DNA of 64,000 nucleotides from Alloiococcus otitis ATCC 51267 (GCF_000315445.1 NZ_JH992958.1:302579-366578); one strand, 5' to 3'. Positions 50,524 to 59,441 are shown, counted from the first letter of the stretch. The notes: a model not told the origin generated them from the sequence alone. Made by a program: numbers and translations.

Positions 50524-52464
50524 CTATTGAATCTCTGATAATATTTGTTCTAATTGTTCTTTATCGGAAACTTGAAGCAATTTTTGTCTAAATTCTGAAT
50601 CAGTTAACTTACGAGCTAGGATTTGTAGAATCTTCAAATGGAGGTCATTTTGGTTTTCTTCTGGGACTAAGATTAGGAAGATTAGATTAACTGGTTCTCC
50701 GTCCATACTGTTCCAGTCAATAGCTTGTGATGGACGAGCAAATAAGACTCTAGCCTGTTTTATAGCTTCCGATTTAGCATGAGGGATTGCAATGCCATCA
50801 CCTACCCCCGTACTACTTTCTTCCTCCCGCTTCCAAATAGCTTGTAAAACTTGATTTTTATTAGTAATTAAATTTTCAAGTTCTGGTAAACTGATTAGCT
50901 TGTCCAAAAGATCTTGTTGGTTGTCTTCCGGAGTATCTAATAACCACAAATTTTGATTGGTTAAATCTAATAAGTTCAGTTGATTGGAGCTAAATGATGG
51001 CTGAGGGTTTTTGGTTTGTGTAGGTGGATTGGAATCTAATGGCTGGGCACTACCTTGAACAGCAAGCTCCTTCTTAGGCATGAGAAGACCAATTAAAATA
51101 GTTGCAACAACCACACCAGCTAAAACTGCTACAAAAAACATTAAGACATTATCAACAGCTCCAAGGACCGCTACAATCGGCCCACCGTGGGCAACATGGT
51201 CTGTTACACCAGTTAAAGATGCTACAATTGCCCCTACAGAAGAACCTACCACAATAGAAGGAATAACTCTAAAGGGTGCTTTGGCAGCAAATGGAATAGC
51301 CCCTTCTGTTATTCCGAAAAAGCCCATAAAGAGAGATGCTATTCCTGTAGTCTGGTCGGCTTTAGTAAATTTGTGTCTATAAATCAATGAAGCTAAACCA
51401 GTAGCTAATGGTGGGATACAAATAGCAACTGCTATTGCTCCCATTACACTTACTTCACCGTCTGCAATCAAACCCACACCAAATAAAAAAGCAGTTTTAT
51501 TGAAAGGTCCCCCCATATCAACAGCTATCATAGCTCCAAGGATAGCAGCTAAAATGGCCATGTTGGGACCTTGAAGATTAGCTAGCCAGTTTGTCAGACT
51601 GGTAAATAGCGAGGCGACTGGAGCCCCAATAAGGAAGATAAATAGTAAACCGACTACTAAAGATGAAATAATGGGTATAAAAATAATAGGCATGACGGAG
51701 TTCATCGCTTTGGGTACTGGTATTTTTTTAATAAGTAATGCTACATAACCAGCTATGAAACCAGTTATAATTGCTCCAATAAAACCTGTGTTTGTATCGG
51801 CAGCATAAAAGGATTCATTGACAGCAATAAAACCACCAACCATACCCGGAACTAAGCCTGGTCTGTCTGCAATAGCATAGGCGATATAGGCTGATAGTAC
51901 TGGGCCCATAAAACTCATAGCTACTTCACCGATACCATTAATGCTCTGCCATATGGAATCTTCAGGTATTACAAAGCCAGCTTCGGTTGGTTGGCCACCG
52001 AGTGTAAGCGAAAGAGCAATTAAAAGTCCACCAGTTACAACAAAGGGGATCATGTGGGAGACACCATTCATTAATGCCCGGTAGACAATGTTTTCATTTC
52101 CACCGTTAGATGCCTGGTCTTTAACGGATTGAGCTTTACCTGATGAGTAAATTTTTCCTTTTTGATCCAAGGTATCCTGAATTAATTTTTGGGGCTTGTT
52201 AATGCCCTCTCTCACTGAAACCTCTATTATAGGTAAGCCTTCAAACCTAGATTTATCGATATTAGTATCTGCTGCAATAATTAAACCGATTGCTTGATCA
52301 ATTTCTTCCTGGCTAAATTTATTTTCTACCCCCACTGAGCCATGTGTTTCTACCCTAACTTGGACTCCTAAATCTGCCCCGGCTTTTTCTAGGTTTTCAG
52401 CTGCCATATAAGTGTGAGCCACTCCTGTTGGGCAGGAAGTAATTGCAATTATTTGTTTGTCCAT
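50524..52464 (-). CDS. manP: PTS fructose-family EIIBCA, probable mannose transporter ManP
   Basis: A protein of 646 residues with fused domains in the order IIB-IIC-IIA. IIB has the phospho-Cys in ITSCPTGVAHTY (Cys 11); IIC (about 130-450) is the membrane channel with NGVSHMIPFVVTGGLLIALS and FFGITEGAIPFAAKAPFRV; IIA has the phospho-His near residue 558 in IAIPHAKSEA. It takes up and phosphorylates a hexose. The B-C-A order and the manA gene on the same strand upstream match B. subtilis manPA, so mannose is likely; fructose is the alternative. The DNA is clearly richer in A+T than the neighbours. A cre-like site lies upstream. Confidence 0.85.
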   Translation of the reverse strand: MDKQIIAITSCPTGVAHTYMAAENLEKAGADLGVQVRVETHGSVGVENKFSQEEIDQAIGLIIAADTNIDKSRFEGLPIIEVSVREGINKPQKLIQDTLDQKGKIYSSGKAQSVKDQASNGGNENIVYRALMNGVSHMIPFVVTGGLLIALSLTLGGQPTEAGFVIPEDSIWQSINGIGEVAMSFMGPVLSAYIAYAIADRPGLVPGMVGGFIAVNESFYAADTNTGFIGAIITGFIAGYVALLIKKIPVPKAMNSVMPIIFIPIISSLVVGLLFIFLIGAPVASLFTSLTNWLANLQGPNMAILAAILGAMIAVDMGGPFNKTAFLFGVGLIADGEVSVMGAIAVAICIPPLATGLASLIYRHKFTKADQTTGIASLFMGFFGITEGAIPFAAKAPFRVIPSIVVGSSVGAIVASLTGVTDHVAHGGPIVAVLGAVDNVLMFFVAVLAGVVVATILIGLLMPKKELAVQGSAQPLDSNPPTQTKNPQPSFSSNQLNLLDLTNQNLWLLDTPEDNQQDLLDKLISLPELENLITNKNQVLQAIWKREEESSTGVGDGIAIPHAKSEAIKQARVLFARPSQAIDWNSMDGEPVNLIFLILVPEENQNDLHLKILQILARKLTDSEFRQKLLQVSDKEQLEQILSEIQ

Positions 52465-52503
52465 TTGTACTCCTCCTCCAAATGATCAAGATAATCATAT
52501 CAC

Positions 52504-52517
52504 GATAAGCGCTTACA
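52504..52517 (-). promoter_or_regulatory. cre-like CcpA operator upstream of manP
   Basis: On the minus strand TGTAAGCGCTTATC contains the symmetrical AAGCGCTT core of cre sites and matches the consensus at 12 of 14 positions. It lies 40 bases before the gene, consistent with glucose repression of the PTS. Confidence 0.6.
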
Positions 52518-52704
52518 CACAATAGCTTATAATCTGACTATTTTAGCAAAAAGGAAGTAATATTAATCAATAAAGTTTAAATTATAAGTAAAAGAGTAGC
52601 TTGTAAACCATTTTGGAGGAATGGAGGCGAATTTATTTGACAAGGTAGCCGCCGCAAGTAAATAGTCTGGTTATATCGTAGTCATGTTGTATTTATATAA
52701 TTTA

Positions 52705-53655
52705 CTAGTTTGGACGTGAGGCGATCAGGTCTAAATTCCCTTTTAAGCTTACTTCAGAAATTTTGTAAGGTAAGATAAACGAAGATCCTTTAGAAATCTT
52801 GTAAGTTTGGTCTTGATAAATAATTTGACCTTGCCCCTCTATAACAGTTACTAGGGTATAAGGATCATCCAGTTTTATATTAACTTGATTCCTAACTTCA
52901 AGTTTATAGACACTAAAATAGTTGTGACTGATGAAATGAGTGAGATAGGACTGGCCTAATTGCTTGATGTCAGGTTCATTTTTTGGATCACGATGGGGAA
53001 TCATGGCTACTTCTATTGATTGATCAATGTGCAGTTGACGTTTCTTCCCTAGACTGTCAGTACGGTCATAATCATAAACACGGTAAGTCGTATCTGAACT
53101 TTGTTGAGTTTCTAAAATCGTAACACCGGCCCCGATAGCATGAATGGTACCGTGGGGGACATCATAAAATTCTCCAGCTTTTACTGGTATCTCTCGCAAA
53201 AGATCATTCCAATTCCCTTCCTTAACCATTTGTCGAAATTCCGCCTTACTTTTGGCATTGTGTCCATATATTATTTTGGCACTAGGCTCAGCTGATAGGA
53301 TATACCAACACTCTCGCTTACCTAGATCATTTTCGTGGATCTTGGCATAGCTATCATCTGGGTGGACTTGGACAGATAAATCACCTTGAGCATCTAAAAT
53401 TTTAACCAACAGAGGGAAATCTTCTTTATTCTCGTAACCGAATAAGTCTGGTCGTTCTTTGTATAGGTCGCCAAGTCTTTGACCATTCATTTTTGGGGGA
53501 TAGGATATAATTGATTGCCCGTGAGGATGGCCACTGATGATCCAGGCTTCTCCAGTGTGATCACTAGGAATATCAAAATTGAAGTCTTCCCTCAATTTTT
53601 CACCACCCCAAATTTTTTCTCTAAAATATGGTTGTAGAAATATAGGTTCTAACAT
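52705..53655 (-). CDS. manA: Mannose-6-phosphate isomerase, class I
   Basis: A cupin-fold enzyme of 316 residues. Zinc ligands are visible in LSVQVHPDDSYAK (Gln and His) and GTIHAIGAGV (His); KIWGGEKLREDFNF and GEAWIISGHPHGQS are typical of Firmicutes ManA. It converts mannose 6-phosphate to fructose 6-phosphate. AAAGGAGG precedes the ATG. The PTS gene follows on the same strand after about 240 bases, and together they take mannose into glycolysis. Like manP it is AT-rich, which suggests that the two genes travelled together. Confidence 0.95.
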   Translation of the reverse strand: MLEPIFLQPYFREKIWGGEKLREDFNFDIPSDHTGEAWIISGHPHGQSIISYPPKMNGQRLGDLYKERPDLFGYENKEDFPLLVKILDAQGDLSVQVHPDDSYAKIHENDLGKRECWYILSAEPSAKIIYGHNAKSKAEFRQMVKEGNWNDLLREIPVKAGEFYDVPHGTIHAIGAGVTILETQQSSDTTYRVYDYDRTDSLGKKRQLHIDQSIEVAMIPHRDPKNEPDIKQLGQSYLTHFISHNYFSVYKLEVRNQVNIKLDDPYTLVTVIEGQGQIIYQDQTYKISKGSSFILPYKISEVSLKGNLDLIASRPN

Positions 53656-53693
53656 GACAATTCCTCCTTTATGGTTTGATTATTGACGGAAAA

Positions 53694-54245
53694 CTAACCC
53701 AACCGTCTTCTATTTTCATTTTCGTAATCTTGGCGGAACTTTCGCATGACGTTGACATATTCAAGGAGGTAGTTGCCGGCGATTCCGATGGCGACACCCG
53801 CTAAGATGCCGACAAAGGAAAGGACAGGGAGGTAGAGGAGGACGGTCCAGGTTTGGGCAATGATGCTGGCCATAAAGAGTTGGCCGACATTATGGAGGAT
53901 GCCCCCGGTGGCGCTGACCCCGATGACACTGACCTTGCTTTGGCCTAAAAATTTGACCAGGAGCATGCCTAGGTAGGAAAACATGGCCCCCATAAAGCTA
54001 TACAGAAAAGTTGACAGGGTCCCGCCTAGGAGGCTGGTCATGACTAGGCGGATCATGACCACCTTGAAACTATCTTTGATGGGCAGGGTGTAGATAGCAA
54101 TCAGGGTAATGAGGTTGGCAATTCCCAGCTTGGCACCTGGGGCAAGGGCAAAGGGGAAGGGAATCGCATTTTCTGCCAGGCCTAAAACGACAGCCTGGGC
54201 CGATAAAAGGGCAATGTAGATCATTTTTTGCGTCCGGGTCATCAT
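53694..54245 (-). CDS. Gx transporter family protein (HepS/ECF S-component-like)
   Basis: About 183 residues with five to six spans: KMIYIALLSAQAVVLGLAEN, the PFPFALAPGAKLGIANLITL signature, DSFKVVMIRLVMTSLLGGTL and FVGILAGVAIGIAGNYLLE. These are the hallmarks of the family annotated as Gx transporters or heptaprenyl diphosphate synthase component I; some relatives work near ApbE-type flavin transferases and quinone or electron-transport genes. An ApbE gene lies divergently next to it here. The substrate is unknown. AAAGGATGG precedes the ATG at 54245; an upstream start has no support. Confidence 0.82.
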   Translation of the reverse strand: MMTRTQKMIYIALLSAQAVVLGLAENAIPFPFALAPGAKLGIANLITLIAIYTLPIKDSFKVVMIRLVMTSLLGGTLSTFLYSFMGAMFSYLGMLLVKFLGQSKVSVIGVSATGGILHNVGQLFMASIIAQTWTVLLYLPVLSFVGILAGVAIGIAGNYLLEYVNVMRKFRQDYENENRRRLG

Positions 54246-54568
54246 AACCATCCTTTGTATTAGTTTATTTTGCCACATCTGGGCTTAGACTTCTAGAAGA
54301 AATTAAGATTTGACAAGTTATACTTGGCTAGGTGTCAGGGCAAATCATCAAGAAGACCGAGAATAACTTGCTTCACCAACTTCTAAGCTATCCTGTAAAA
54401 ATCCTCATGATTCCGGGTATAATAGAAAAGAGTCTTAGGACTAAGTATCAATGGCTAGCAGGGGTAGGCATTTTTGAGCCTTACCCAGCTAAATTCGTCC
54501 GATTGCATGGACAGGGCCTTAACTTTTCGGTAAAATGGTAGCGATTTAAAATGTGAGGAGTATGTCAA

Positions 54569-55642
54569 GTGCTGAAGGACAAAAAAATCCTAGTCCTCTT
54601 AATATCTTTCTTGTTGGTCTTAACTGCTTGTTCTCAGGCGGGAGAAGATGATCCGAGAGACCTAGCAGACCAACCCTATGAACGCCAAGAATTTCTACTG
54701 GGGACCCTGGTGGATATCTCGGTTTATGACCAAGGCCAGGAAGAGGCCTTAGACAAGGCGGTTGACCGGATAGAAGAATTGGATGGTATTTTTTCCATGA
54801 CCAATCCAGATTCAGAGGTTTATGCTATCAATGAAGCTTCTGGCAAAGAACCGGTCCAAGTTTCGGATGAGGTTTATTATGTGATTGAAAATGCCCTGGA
54901 CTATGCCGCAATCTCTGACGGGCGGATGGACCCCACCATTGGAGCCTTGACCGATATCTGGGGAATTGGCCAAGAGGATGCCCAGGTCCCTAGCCAGGAG
55001 GAGATCGACCAGGCTTTGCCCCTGGTTAATTATGAGAATGTAGAGCTTGATGAGGAAGCCAAGACAGTCTACTTGACTCAAGAAGGGATGAAGCTAGACT
55101 TGGGGGCTATCGCCAAGGGTTACATTACCGACCAAGCCAAGGATGTTTTAGTTGAGGAGGGGGTCACCACGGCTATTGTCGACCTAGGTGGGGACATCTT
55201 TCTCTTGGGGTCATCCAGCCGTGGCCCTCAGGACAACTGGCGGATAGGCATCCAAAACCCCTTTGATGAAAGAGGGGAAATTGTTGGCTTGTTGCCGGTC
55301 ATGGATGAAGCTGTGGTTACCTCCGGTATTTATGAGCGGCTGATTACCGGTGAGAACGGCCAGGAATACCACCACATCTTAGACCCAGAGACTGGCTACC
55401 CTTTTGACAATGAGCTAGCTGGTTTGAGTGTGGCGGCTGCAACCACCATGGATGCTGATGCCCTAGCCACTGTCTTGTTTTCTATGGGTTTGGACCAGGG
55501 CATGGAGTATGCTTCCAGCTTAGAAGATGTAACAGCCGTCTTTATCACCCATGACCAGGAGATTTATGTGTCGGAAGGGGATGCATCTGAGTTTGAACTC
55601 TTGGATGAATCCTTTGACTTCAAGGGGGATTCCTTGGATTAA
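54569..55642 (+). CDS. apbE: FAD:protein FMN transferase (ApbE)
   Basis: A lipoprotein of 357 residues (signal KKILVLLISFLLVLTAC, lipobox LTAC). ApbE motifs: LLGTLVDISVYD, GRMDPTIGALTDIWGIG, KLDLGAIAKGYITDQAKDVL, VDLGGDIFLLG, and HHILDPETGYPFDNELAGLS with AATTMDADALATVLF, where the Asp and Thr bind the metal and FAD. It attaches FMN to threonines of exported or membrane flavoproteins. It starts at GTG with GAGGAG upstream. The Gx transporter gene is divergent from it; the pair may serve a flavin-based redox system, but no target flavoprotein is in the window. The upstream gap 54246-54568 shows only a TATAAT hexamer. Confidence 0.93.
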   Translation: MLKDKKILVLLISFLLVLTACSQAGEDDPRDLADQPYERQEFLLGTLVDISVYDQGQEEALDKAVDRIEELDGIFSMTNPDSEVYAINEASGKEPVQVSDEVYYVIENALDYAAISDGRMDPTIGALTDIWGIGQEDAQVPSQEEIDQALPLVNYENVELDEEAKTVYLTQEGMKLDLGAIAKGYITDQAKDVLVEEGVTTAIVDLGGDIFLLGSSSRGPQDNWRIGIQNPFDERGEIVGLLPVMDEAVVTSGIYERLITGENGQEYHHILDPETGYPFDNELAGLSVAAATTMDADALATVLFSMGLDQGMEYASSLEDVTAVFITHDQEIYVSEGDASEFELLDESFDFKGDSLD

Positions 55643-55807
55643 AGATTCATTTTTTGCTCAACTCTCTTAGGCCAGCCTAGACCTTGTCTCATGGTCAAGG
55701 ACCTAGTCTAGGTCTAAGCTAGCACCCCCATGCTTACCCCACTATGAAGGTAGACCTTCCAGTTAGCAAACTAGAGAGACAGGCAGGGCAAGCTCTTCTG
55801 AAAATCA

Positions 55808-55836
55808 TTGACAGCAAGGCCCGGTCATGATAAAGT
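55808..55836 (+). promoter_or_regulatory. Promoter of rpmG-secE
   Basis: A perfect TTGACA (-35) and TAAAGT (-10) are 17 bases apart, about 36 bases before rpmG. Confidence 0.7.
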
Positions 55837-55871
55837 CATTTTGCAGATACATGCAAGGGGAGGTGGCTGAC

Positions 55872-56024
55872 TTGGCTCAAAAGAAAATAGGACTAGCCTG
55901 CACCATTTGTGGCTCGCGCAACTATACCAAGCCGGCGGGGTCTAAGAACCGGACAGACCGCTTGGAAGTGAAGAAGTTTTGCAAGTATTGTGGCAAGCAC
56001 ACCACCCACAAGGAAACACGGTAA
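55872..56024 (+). CDS. rpmG: 50S ribosomal protein L33
   Basis: A protein of 50 residues of the zinc-binding L33 type: [15 protein letters not shown] and [20 protein letters not shown] hold two CxxC pairs. A TTG at 55872-55874 with GGGGAGGTGG five bases ahead gives the normal length; the frame runs further upstream without support. It belongs to the large ribosomal subunit. It is followed by secE, the usual partner in Firmicutes. Confidence 0.92.
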   Translation: MAQKKIGLACTICGSRNYTKPAGSKNRTDRLEVKKFCKYCGKHTTHKETR

Positions 56025-56059
56025 GTAACAATGGAGTTTAAAAAGAACGGAGGGGTGAA

Positions 56060-56227
56060 GTGAAGAAGGTAACCACCTTTTTTAGAGAAGTCAAAGAAGA
56101 AATGCAAAAAACGGATTGGCCAAGTGGTAAGGAATTGCGGAAAGATTCGGCGACAATTTTCGGCGTCTTGATCTTTTTCTCAGCTTTCTTCTACCTGTCA
56201 GACTGGATTTTAACCACACTATTATAA
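56060..56227 (+). CDS. secE: Protein translocase subunit SecE
   Basis: This 55-residue gene is too short for many gene finders. It starts at GTG (GGAGGGG upstream) and reads VKKVTTFFREVKEEMQKTDW, PSGKELRKDS and then one membrane span (TIFGVLIFFSAFFYLSDWIL). This is the minimal SecE form, which clamps SecY in the membrane. The EEMQKTDWPSGKEL stretch is the conserved cytoplasmic amphipathic helix of the family. It lies 35 bases after rpmG. Normally nusG would follow directly, but a terminator and a PTS gene intervene here. Confidence 0.92.
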   Translation: MKKVTTFFREVKEEMQKTDWPSGKELRKDSATIFGVLIFFSAFFYLSDWILTTLL

Positions 56228-56253
56228 GAAGCAACTTTTAATACTTAGTTAAA

Positions 56254-56284
56254 ACAGCTCCTGGCCAAGGGGCTGTCCTTTTTG
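56254..56284 (+). terminator. Terminator after secE
   Basis: ACAGCtCC pairs with GGgGCTGT across TGGCCAA, followed by CCTTTTTG. It isolates rpmG-secE from the following PTS gene. Confidence 0.75.
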
Positions 56285-56349
56285 TTTGGGCCAGAAAGCC
56301 TGGCTCACAGCAAGTCACAAATCAATCAATTAAAAAGGAGAATTAAAGA

Positions 56350-57999
56350 ATGAACGGGAAATTTTTTAACCTGATGCAAAAATTGGGCAAGACCTTTATG
56401 CTACCCATCGCCCTCTTGCCTATTGCCGGGCTCTTCTTAGGGATTGGGGCCTCTATTACCGGCCAAGCCTTTGTCGAACAGTGGGGTTTGGAAGCAGTCC
56501 TGGGTGAAGGGACTCTTTTAAATGGGATTTTGACCATTTTAACGGATGTTGGGGACGTGATCTTCTCCAACCTGGCCCTTTTGTTTGCCATCTCAGTGCC
56601 TATGGGTTTGGCCAAGGCCAAAAAGGAAGTGGCCGCCTTGTCTGGGGCAGTTGGCTACTTTGTGATGTATGCCAGTATGACCTCTACCATCCAAGTCTTT
56701 GGCAATATTGAACGCTTGCGGGAGATTGAAGGCTTGGTGGATTCTGTCTTAGGTTTTGAAGAAACCTTGAATACTGGGGTTTTTGGTGGGATCATTATCG
56801 GACTTCTAGTCACCTACCTACATAATAAATACTACAAGGTTAAGTTCCCTGATGCCCTCTCCTTCTTTGCCGGGACCCACTTTATTCCGATTGTGTCCAC
56901 CTTGGCAGGGACTCTTTTAGGGATTCTTTTAGCCTTTGTTTGGCCTTATGTTGGGGCTGGTATTGCCTGGGTCGGCCAGGCCATTGCTTCAGCTGGGGTC
57001 ATCGGGACCTTCTTCTATGGCTATGTCTACCGAGCCTTGATTCCCTTTGGTCTCCACCACGTTTTTTACCTGCCATTTTGGCAAACTGCCCTAGGTGGGA
57101 CAGCCACAGTAGCGGGTGAAACCGTCCAAGGGGCTCAAAACATTGTCTTTGCCCAACTTCAAGCTGGGGAAGCCATTTCACCTGCGGCAGCGTCATACTT
57201 TTCCTTTGCCTTTCCTATGATGCTGGCTGGTTTCCCTGCAGCAGCCTTGGCTATGTACCACACTGCCCGCAAGGACCGGAAAGAAGATGTCAAGGGTCTC
57301 CTCCTATCTTCTTCTATCACTTCCTTCTTGACCGGGATTACCGAGCCGATTGAGTTTTCTATTTTGTTCGCTTCTCCCTTCTTGTACTTTGGGGTCAATG
57401 CGGTCTTGGCTGGTTTGTCTACCATTATCGTCCAGCTCTTAAACATTGGAGTCGGCTACACCTTCTCAGCTGGTTTTATCGACTTTGTCCTCTACGGAGT
57501 CTTGCCGGGAAATGGCCGGACCAACTGGATTGCCCTAGCCATCTTTACAGTGGTCTGGGGGGTTCTTTACTACATCCTCTTCCGCTTCAGTATTGAAAAA
57601 TTCGACCTGAAAACACCAGGCCGGGAAGCAGATGATGAAGCAAGTCGCCTCCACACCAAGGATGAATACCGAGAAAGTAAAGGAATCGACAAGGTTAGTT
57701 TGGAAGAAGAAGACAGCCAAGCGCCTGCTCGTAAAGAAGACCAGCAATCAGCCCAAATCACCCAGGGCTTGGGTGGCCAAGACAACATTAGTGACTTTAC
57801 CAACTGTGCTACCAGACTCCGGGTAACTGTGGCAGATGGGTCCAAGGTCCAAAAAAGCCTCTTGCAAAAAACGGGTGCAGCTGGTGTTGTTGTTAGTGGC
57901 AATTCTGTCCAAGTCATCTACGGAACCAAGGTTACCGGGGTGGCATCGGATTTAGAAGACTACTTGAATGACCAAGGCTGGTCCAGTGAAGACGAATAA
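56350..57999 (+). CDS. PTS EIICB, glucose/maltose family
   Basis: A protein of 549 residues. The IIC domain (to about residue 430) has the glucose-family features FNLMQKLGKTFMLPIALLPI, FIPIVSTLAGTLLGILLAFV, PFGLHHVFYLPFW and FLTGITEPIEFSILF. The IIB domain at the C-terminus carries the phospho-Cys at 486 in DFTNCATRLRVTV. There is no IIA domain, so a IIA from elsewhere must supply phosphate. The sequence is closest in style to MalX/GlvC-type maltose or alpha-glucoside permeases, but glucose is possible. AAAAAGGAG precedes the ATG. It is an unusual guest between secE and nusG, with its own terminator. Confidence 0.88.
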   Translation: MNGKFFNLMQKLGKTFMLPIALLPIAGLFLGIGASITGQAFVEQWGLEAVLGEGTLLNGILTILTDVGDVIFSNLALLFAISVPMGLAKAKKEVAALSGAVGYFVMYASMTSTIQVFGNIERLREIEGLVDSVLGFEETLNTGVFGGIIIGLLVTYLHNKYYKVKFPDALSFFAGTHFIPIVSTLAGTLLGILLAFVWPYVGAGIAWVGQAIASAGVIGTFFYGYVYRALIPFGLHHVFYLPFWQTALGGTATVAGETVQGAQNIVFAQLQAGEAISPAAASYFSFAFPMMLAGFPAAALAMYHTARKDRKEDVKGLLLSSSITSFLTGITEPIEFSILFASPFLYFGVNAVLAGLSTIIVQLLNIGVGYTFSAGFIDFVLYGVLPGNGRTNWIALAIFTVVWGVLYYILFRFSIEKFDLKTPGREADDEASRLHTKDEYRESKGIDKVSLEEEDSQAPARKEDQQSAQITQGLGGQDNISDFTNCATRLRVTVADGSKVQKSLLQKTGAAGVVVSGNSVQVIYGTKVTGVASDLEDYLNDQGWSSEDE

Positions 58000-58011
58000 A
58001 AACGATCATAA

Positions 58012-58053
58012 CCAGGAGGGTAGGCCCAGTGTCGCCCCTCCTGGATTTTATTT
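58012..58053 (+). terminator. Terminator of the PTS gene
   Basis: CCAGGAGGG pairs with CCCCTCCTGG, followed by ATTTTATTT. Confidence 0.8.
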
Positions 58054-58093
58054 GGCCAGGGTCAGGTAAATCGTCTGGTTTTTTCCTGAAGCC

Positions 58094-58104
58094 TGTGGTA
58101 TGAT
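58094..58104 (+). promoter_or_regulatory. Extended -10 promoter element of nusG
   Basis: TGTGGTATGAT contains a TG two bases ahead of TATGAT, about 117 bases before nusG; the -35 region is poor. nusG therefore seems to have its own promoter after the PTS terminator. Confidence 0.45.
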
Positions 58105-58221
58105 GGTTGGTGAAATCAGTGGGTGAGTCCCAAAACTGGTTGAAAACTTTGCTGGAGAGGCAAGGTTTTTTATTTAGCCTTTTTTATAAAACTGTTAAAA
58201 AAACGATACGGAGGGAATAAA

Positions 58222-58776
58222 ATGGCTGAAGAGTTGGAAAGTCAAAAAGCTTGGTACGTTTTGCACACCTATTCGGGTTATGAGAACAAGGTCAAGCAGA
58301 ACTTAGAATCCCGGACTGAATCCATGGGAATGGAAGATAATATCTTACAGGTCCTGGTACCGGAGCAAGAAGTTTACGAAAACACAGAAGAGGGAGTGGA
58401 AAGAAAGACCGAAAAAACCTTCCCCGGTTATGTCTTAGTGGAGATGGTTATGTCTGATGAGGCCTGGTATGTGGTCCGGAACACCCCCAATGTGACCGGC
58501 TTTGTGGGGTCACACGGGGCCGGCAGTAAGCCGTCCCCTCTTTACCCAGAAGAAGTGGACAACTTGCTCCGCAGCATGGGCATGAACCCCCGTAAGGTTG
58601 ACATTGAAGTGGAAATTGGCGAAAATATCCAGATTATTTCCGGTGCCTTTGCTGGTATGGAAGGGACCATCACCGAAGTGGAACCGGAAAAAGGCAAGGT
58701 CAAAGCCTCTGTCCAGATGTTTGGCCGGGAAACCACCACTGAGTTGGACTACCACCAAATTGCCAAAATGGATTAG
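58222..58776 (+). CDS. nusG: Transcription termination/antitermination protein NusG
   Basis: A protein of 184 residues: an NGN domain (WYVLHTYSGYENKVKQNLES, FPGYVLVEMVMSDEAWYVVR, NTPNVTGFVG) and a C-terminal KOW domain (EIGENIQIISGAFAGMEGTI). It binds RNA polymerase, modulates pausing and links it to ribosomes. ACGGAGGG precedes the ATG. It is separated from secE by the PTS gene but precedes rplK as usual. Confidence 0.97.
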   Translation: MAEELESQKAWYVLHTYSGYENKVKQNLESRTESMGMEDNILQVLVPEQEVYENTEEGVERKTEKTFPGYVLVEMVMSDEAWYVVRNTPNVTGFVGSHGAGSKPSPLYPEEVDNLLRSMGMNPRKVDIEVEIGENIQIISGAFAGMEGTITEVEPEKGKVKASVQMFGRETTTELDYHQIAKMD

Positions 58777-58780
58777 GCAC

Positions 58781-58809
58781 TTGATTGTCAAGTGATATTT
58801 GTGTATAAT
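58781..58809 (+). promoter_or_regulatory. Promoter of rplK-rplA
   Basis: TTGATT (-35) and an extended TGTGTATAAT (-10 at 58804) are 17 bases apart. CACTTGA-TTG-TCAAGTG, a perfect 7-bp inverted repeat, covers the -35. Confidence 0.7.
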
Positions 58810-58854
58810 GATTGAGTGCTCTAAATAGGGATATTTGGGGTGCTGGAATAAAAA

Positions 58855-58890
58855 GTGGGAGAGGAAAAACACGATCCTCATTTTAACCAC
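58855..58890 (+). promoter_or_regulatory. Possible L1-binding leader element before rplK
   Basis: GTGGGAGAGGA...TCCTC...TTTTAACCAC forms a hairpin (AGAGGA/TCCTC inside GTGG/CCAC). A shorter GTGGGAGG...ATTACCAC element stands before rplA at 59398-59423. In Firmicutes such paired elements may be sites where L1 represses translation. Confidence 0.4.
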
Positions 58891-58918
58891 TCACGGACAA
58901 AACAAGGAGGTATGTCAC

Positions 58919-59344
58919 GTGGCTAAAAAAGTTGTTGATGTAGTGAAATTGCAGATTCCTGCCGGTAAAGCAAGTCCTGCTCCACCAGTTGGGCCAGCTT
59001 TAGGTCAAGCAGGGATTAACATCATGGGTTTCACTAAAGAATTTAATGCTCGAACAGCTGAACAAGCTGGTATGATTATCCCAGTCGTGATTACAGTTTA
59101 CGAAGACCGTTCCTTTACATTCATTACCAAGACTCCACCGGCTGCTGTTTTGCTTAAAAAAGCTGCTGGAATTGAGTCTGCTTCAGGAGAACCGAATAAA
59201 AACAAGGTTGCCAATGTAACCAGCGACCAAGTTCGCGAGATCGCTGAAACCAAAATGCAAGACTTAAACGCAGCTGACGTTGAAGCTGCCATGCGGATGG
59301 TCGAAGGGACTGCCCGCAGTATGGGGATCACAGTAGATAAATAA
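58919..59344 (+). CDS. rplK: 50S ribosomal protein L11
   Basis: A protein of 141 residues, the standard length. [37 protein letters not shown] and the C-terminal RNA-binding SMGITVDK are family hallmarks. It starts at GTG with AAGGAGG eight bases ahead; an upstream in-frame start has no support. It binds 23S rRNA at the GTPase-associated centre. It is followed by rplA. Confidence 0.97.
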   Translation: MAKKVVDVVKLQIPAGKASPAPPVGPALGQAGINIMGFTKEFNARTAEQAGMIIPVVITVYEDRSFTFITKTPPAAVLLKKAAGIESASGEPNKNKVANVTSDQVREIAETKMQDLNAADVEAAMRMVEGTARSMGITVDK

Positions 59345-59397
59345 GCCTACTGAAAGATAGGTCCCTACTTAACTTGGCTTAACTTAGCCAGGAATCA

Positions 59398-59423
59398 GTG
59401 GGAGGTCAAACCGTTATTACCAC
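59398..59423 (+). promoter_or_regulatory. Possible L1-binding element before rplA
   Basis: GTGGGAGG...CCGTTATTACCAC repeats the motif seen before rplK at 58855-58890 and ends just upstream of the rplA ribosome binding site. Confidence 0.4.
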
Positions 59424-59441
59424 AAAAGGAGGAATTATTTA

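Noticed and set aside
54332-54541. Small frame of 69 codons upstream of apbE
   Set aside because: No ribosome binding site or recognisable motif, and it overlaps the probable apbE promoter.
55643-55807. tRNA gene or terminator in the gap before rpmG
   Set aside because: Some short self-complementary stretches exist (CCTTG/CAAGG, CTAGACC/GGTCTAG), but no cloverleaf and no U tract follow.
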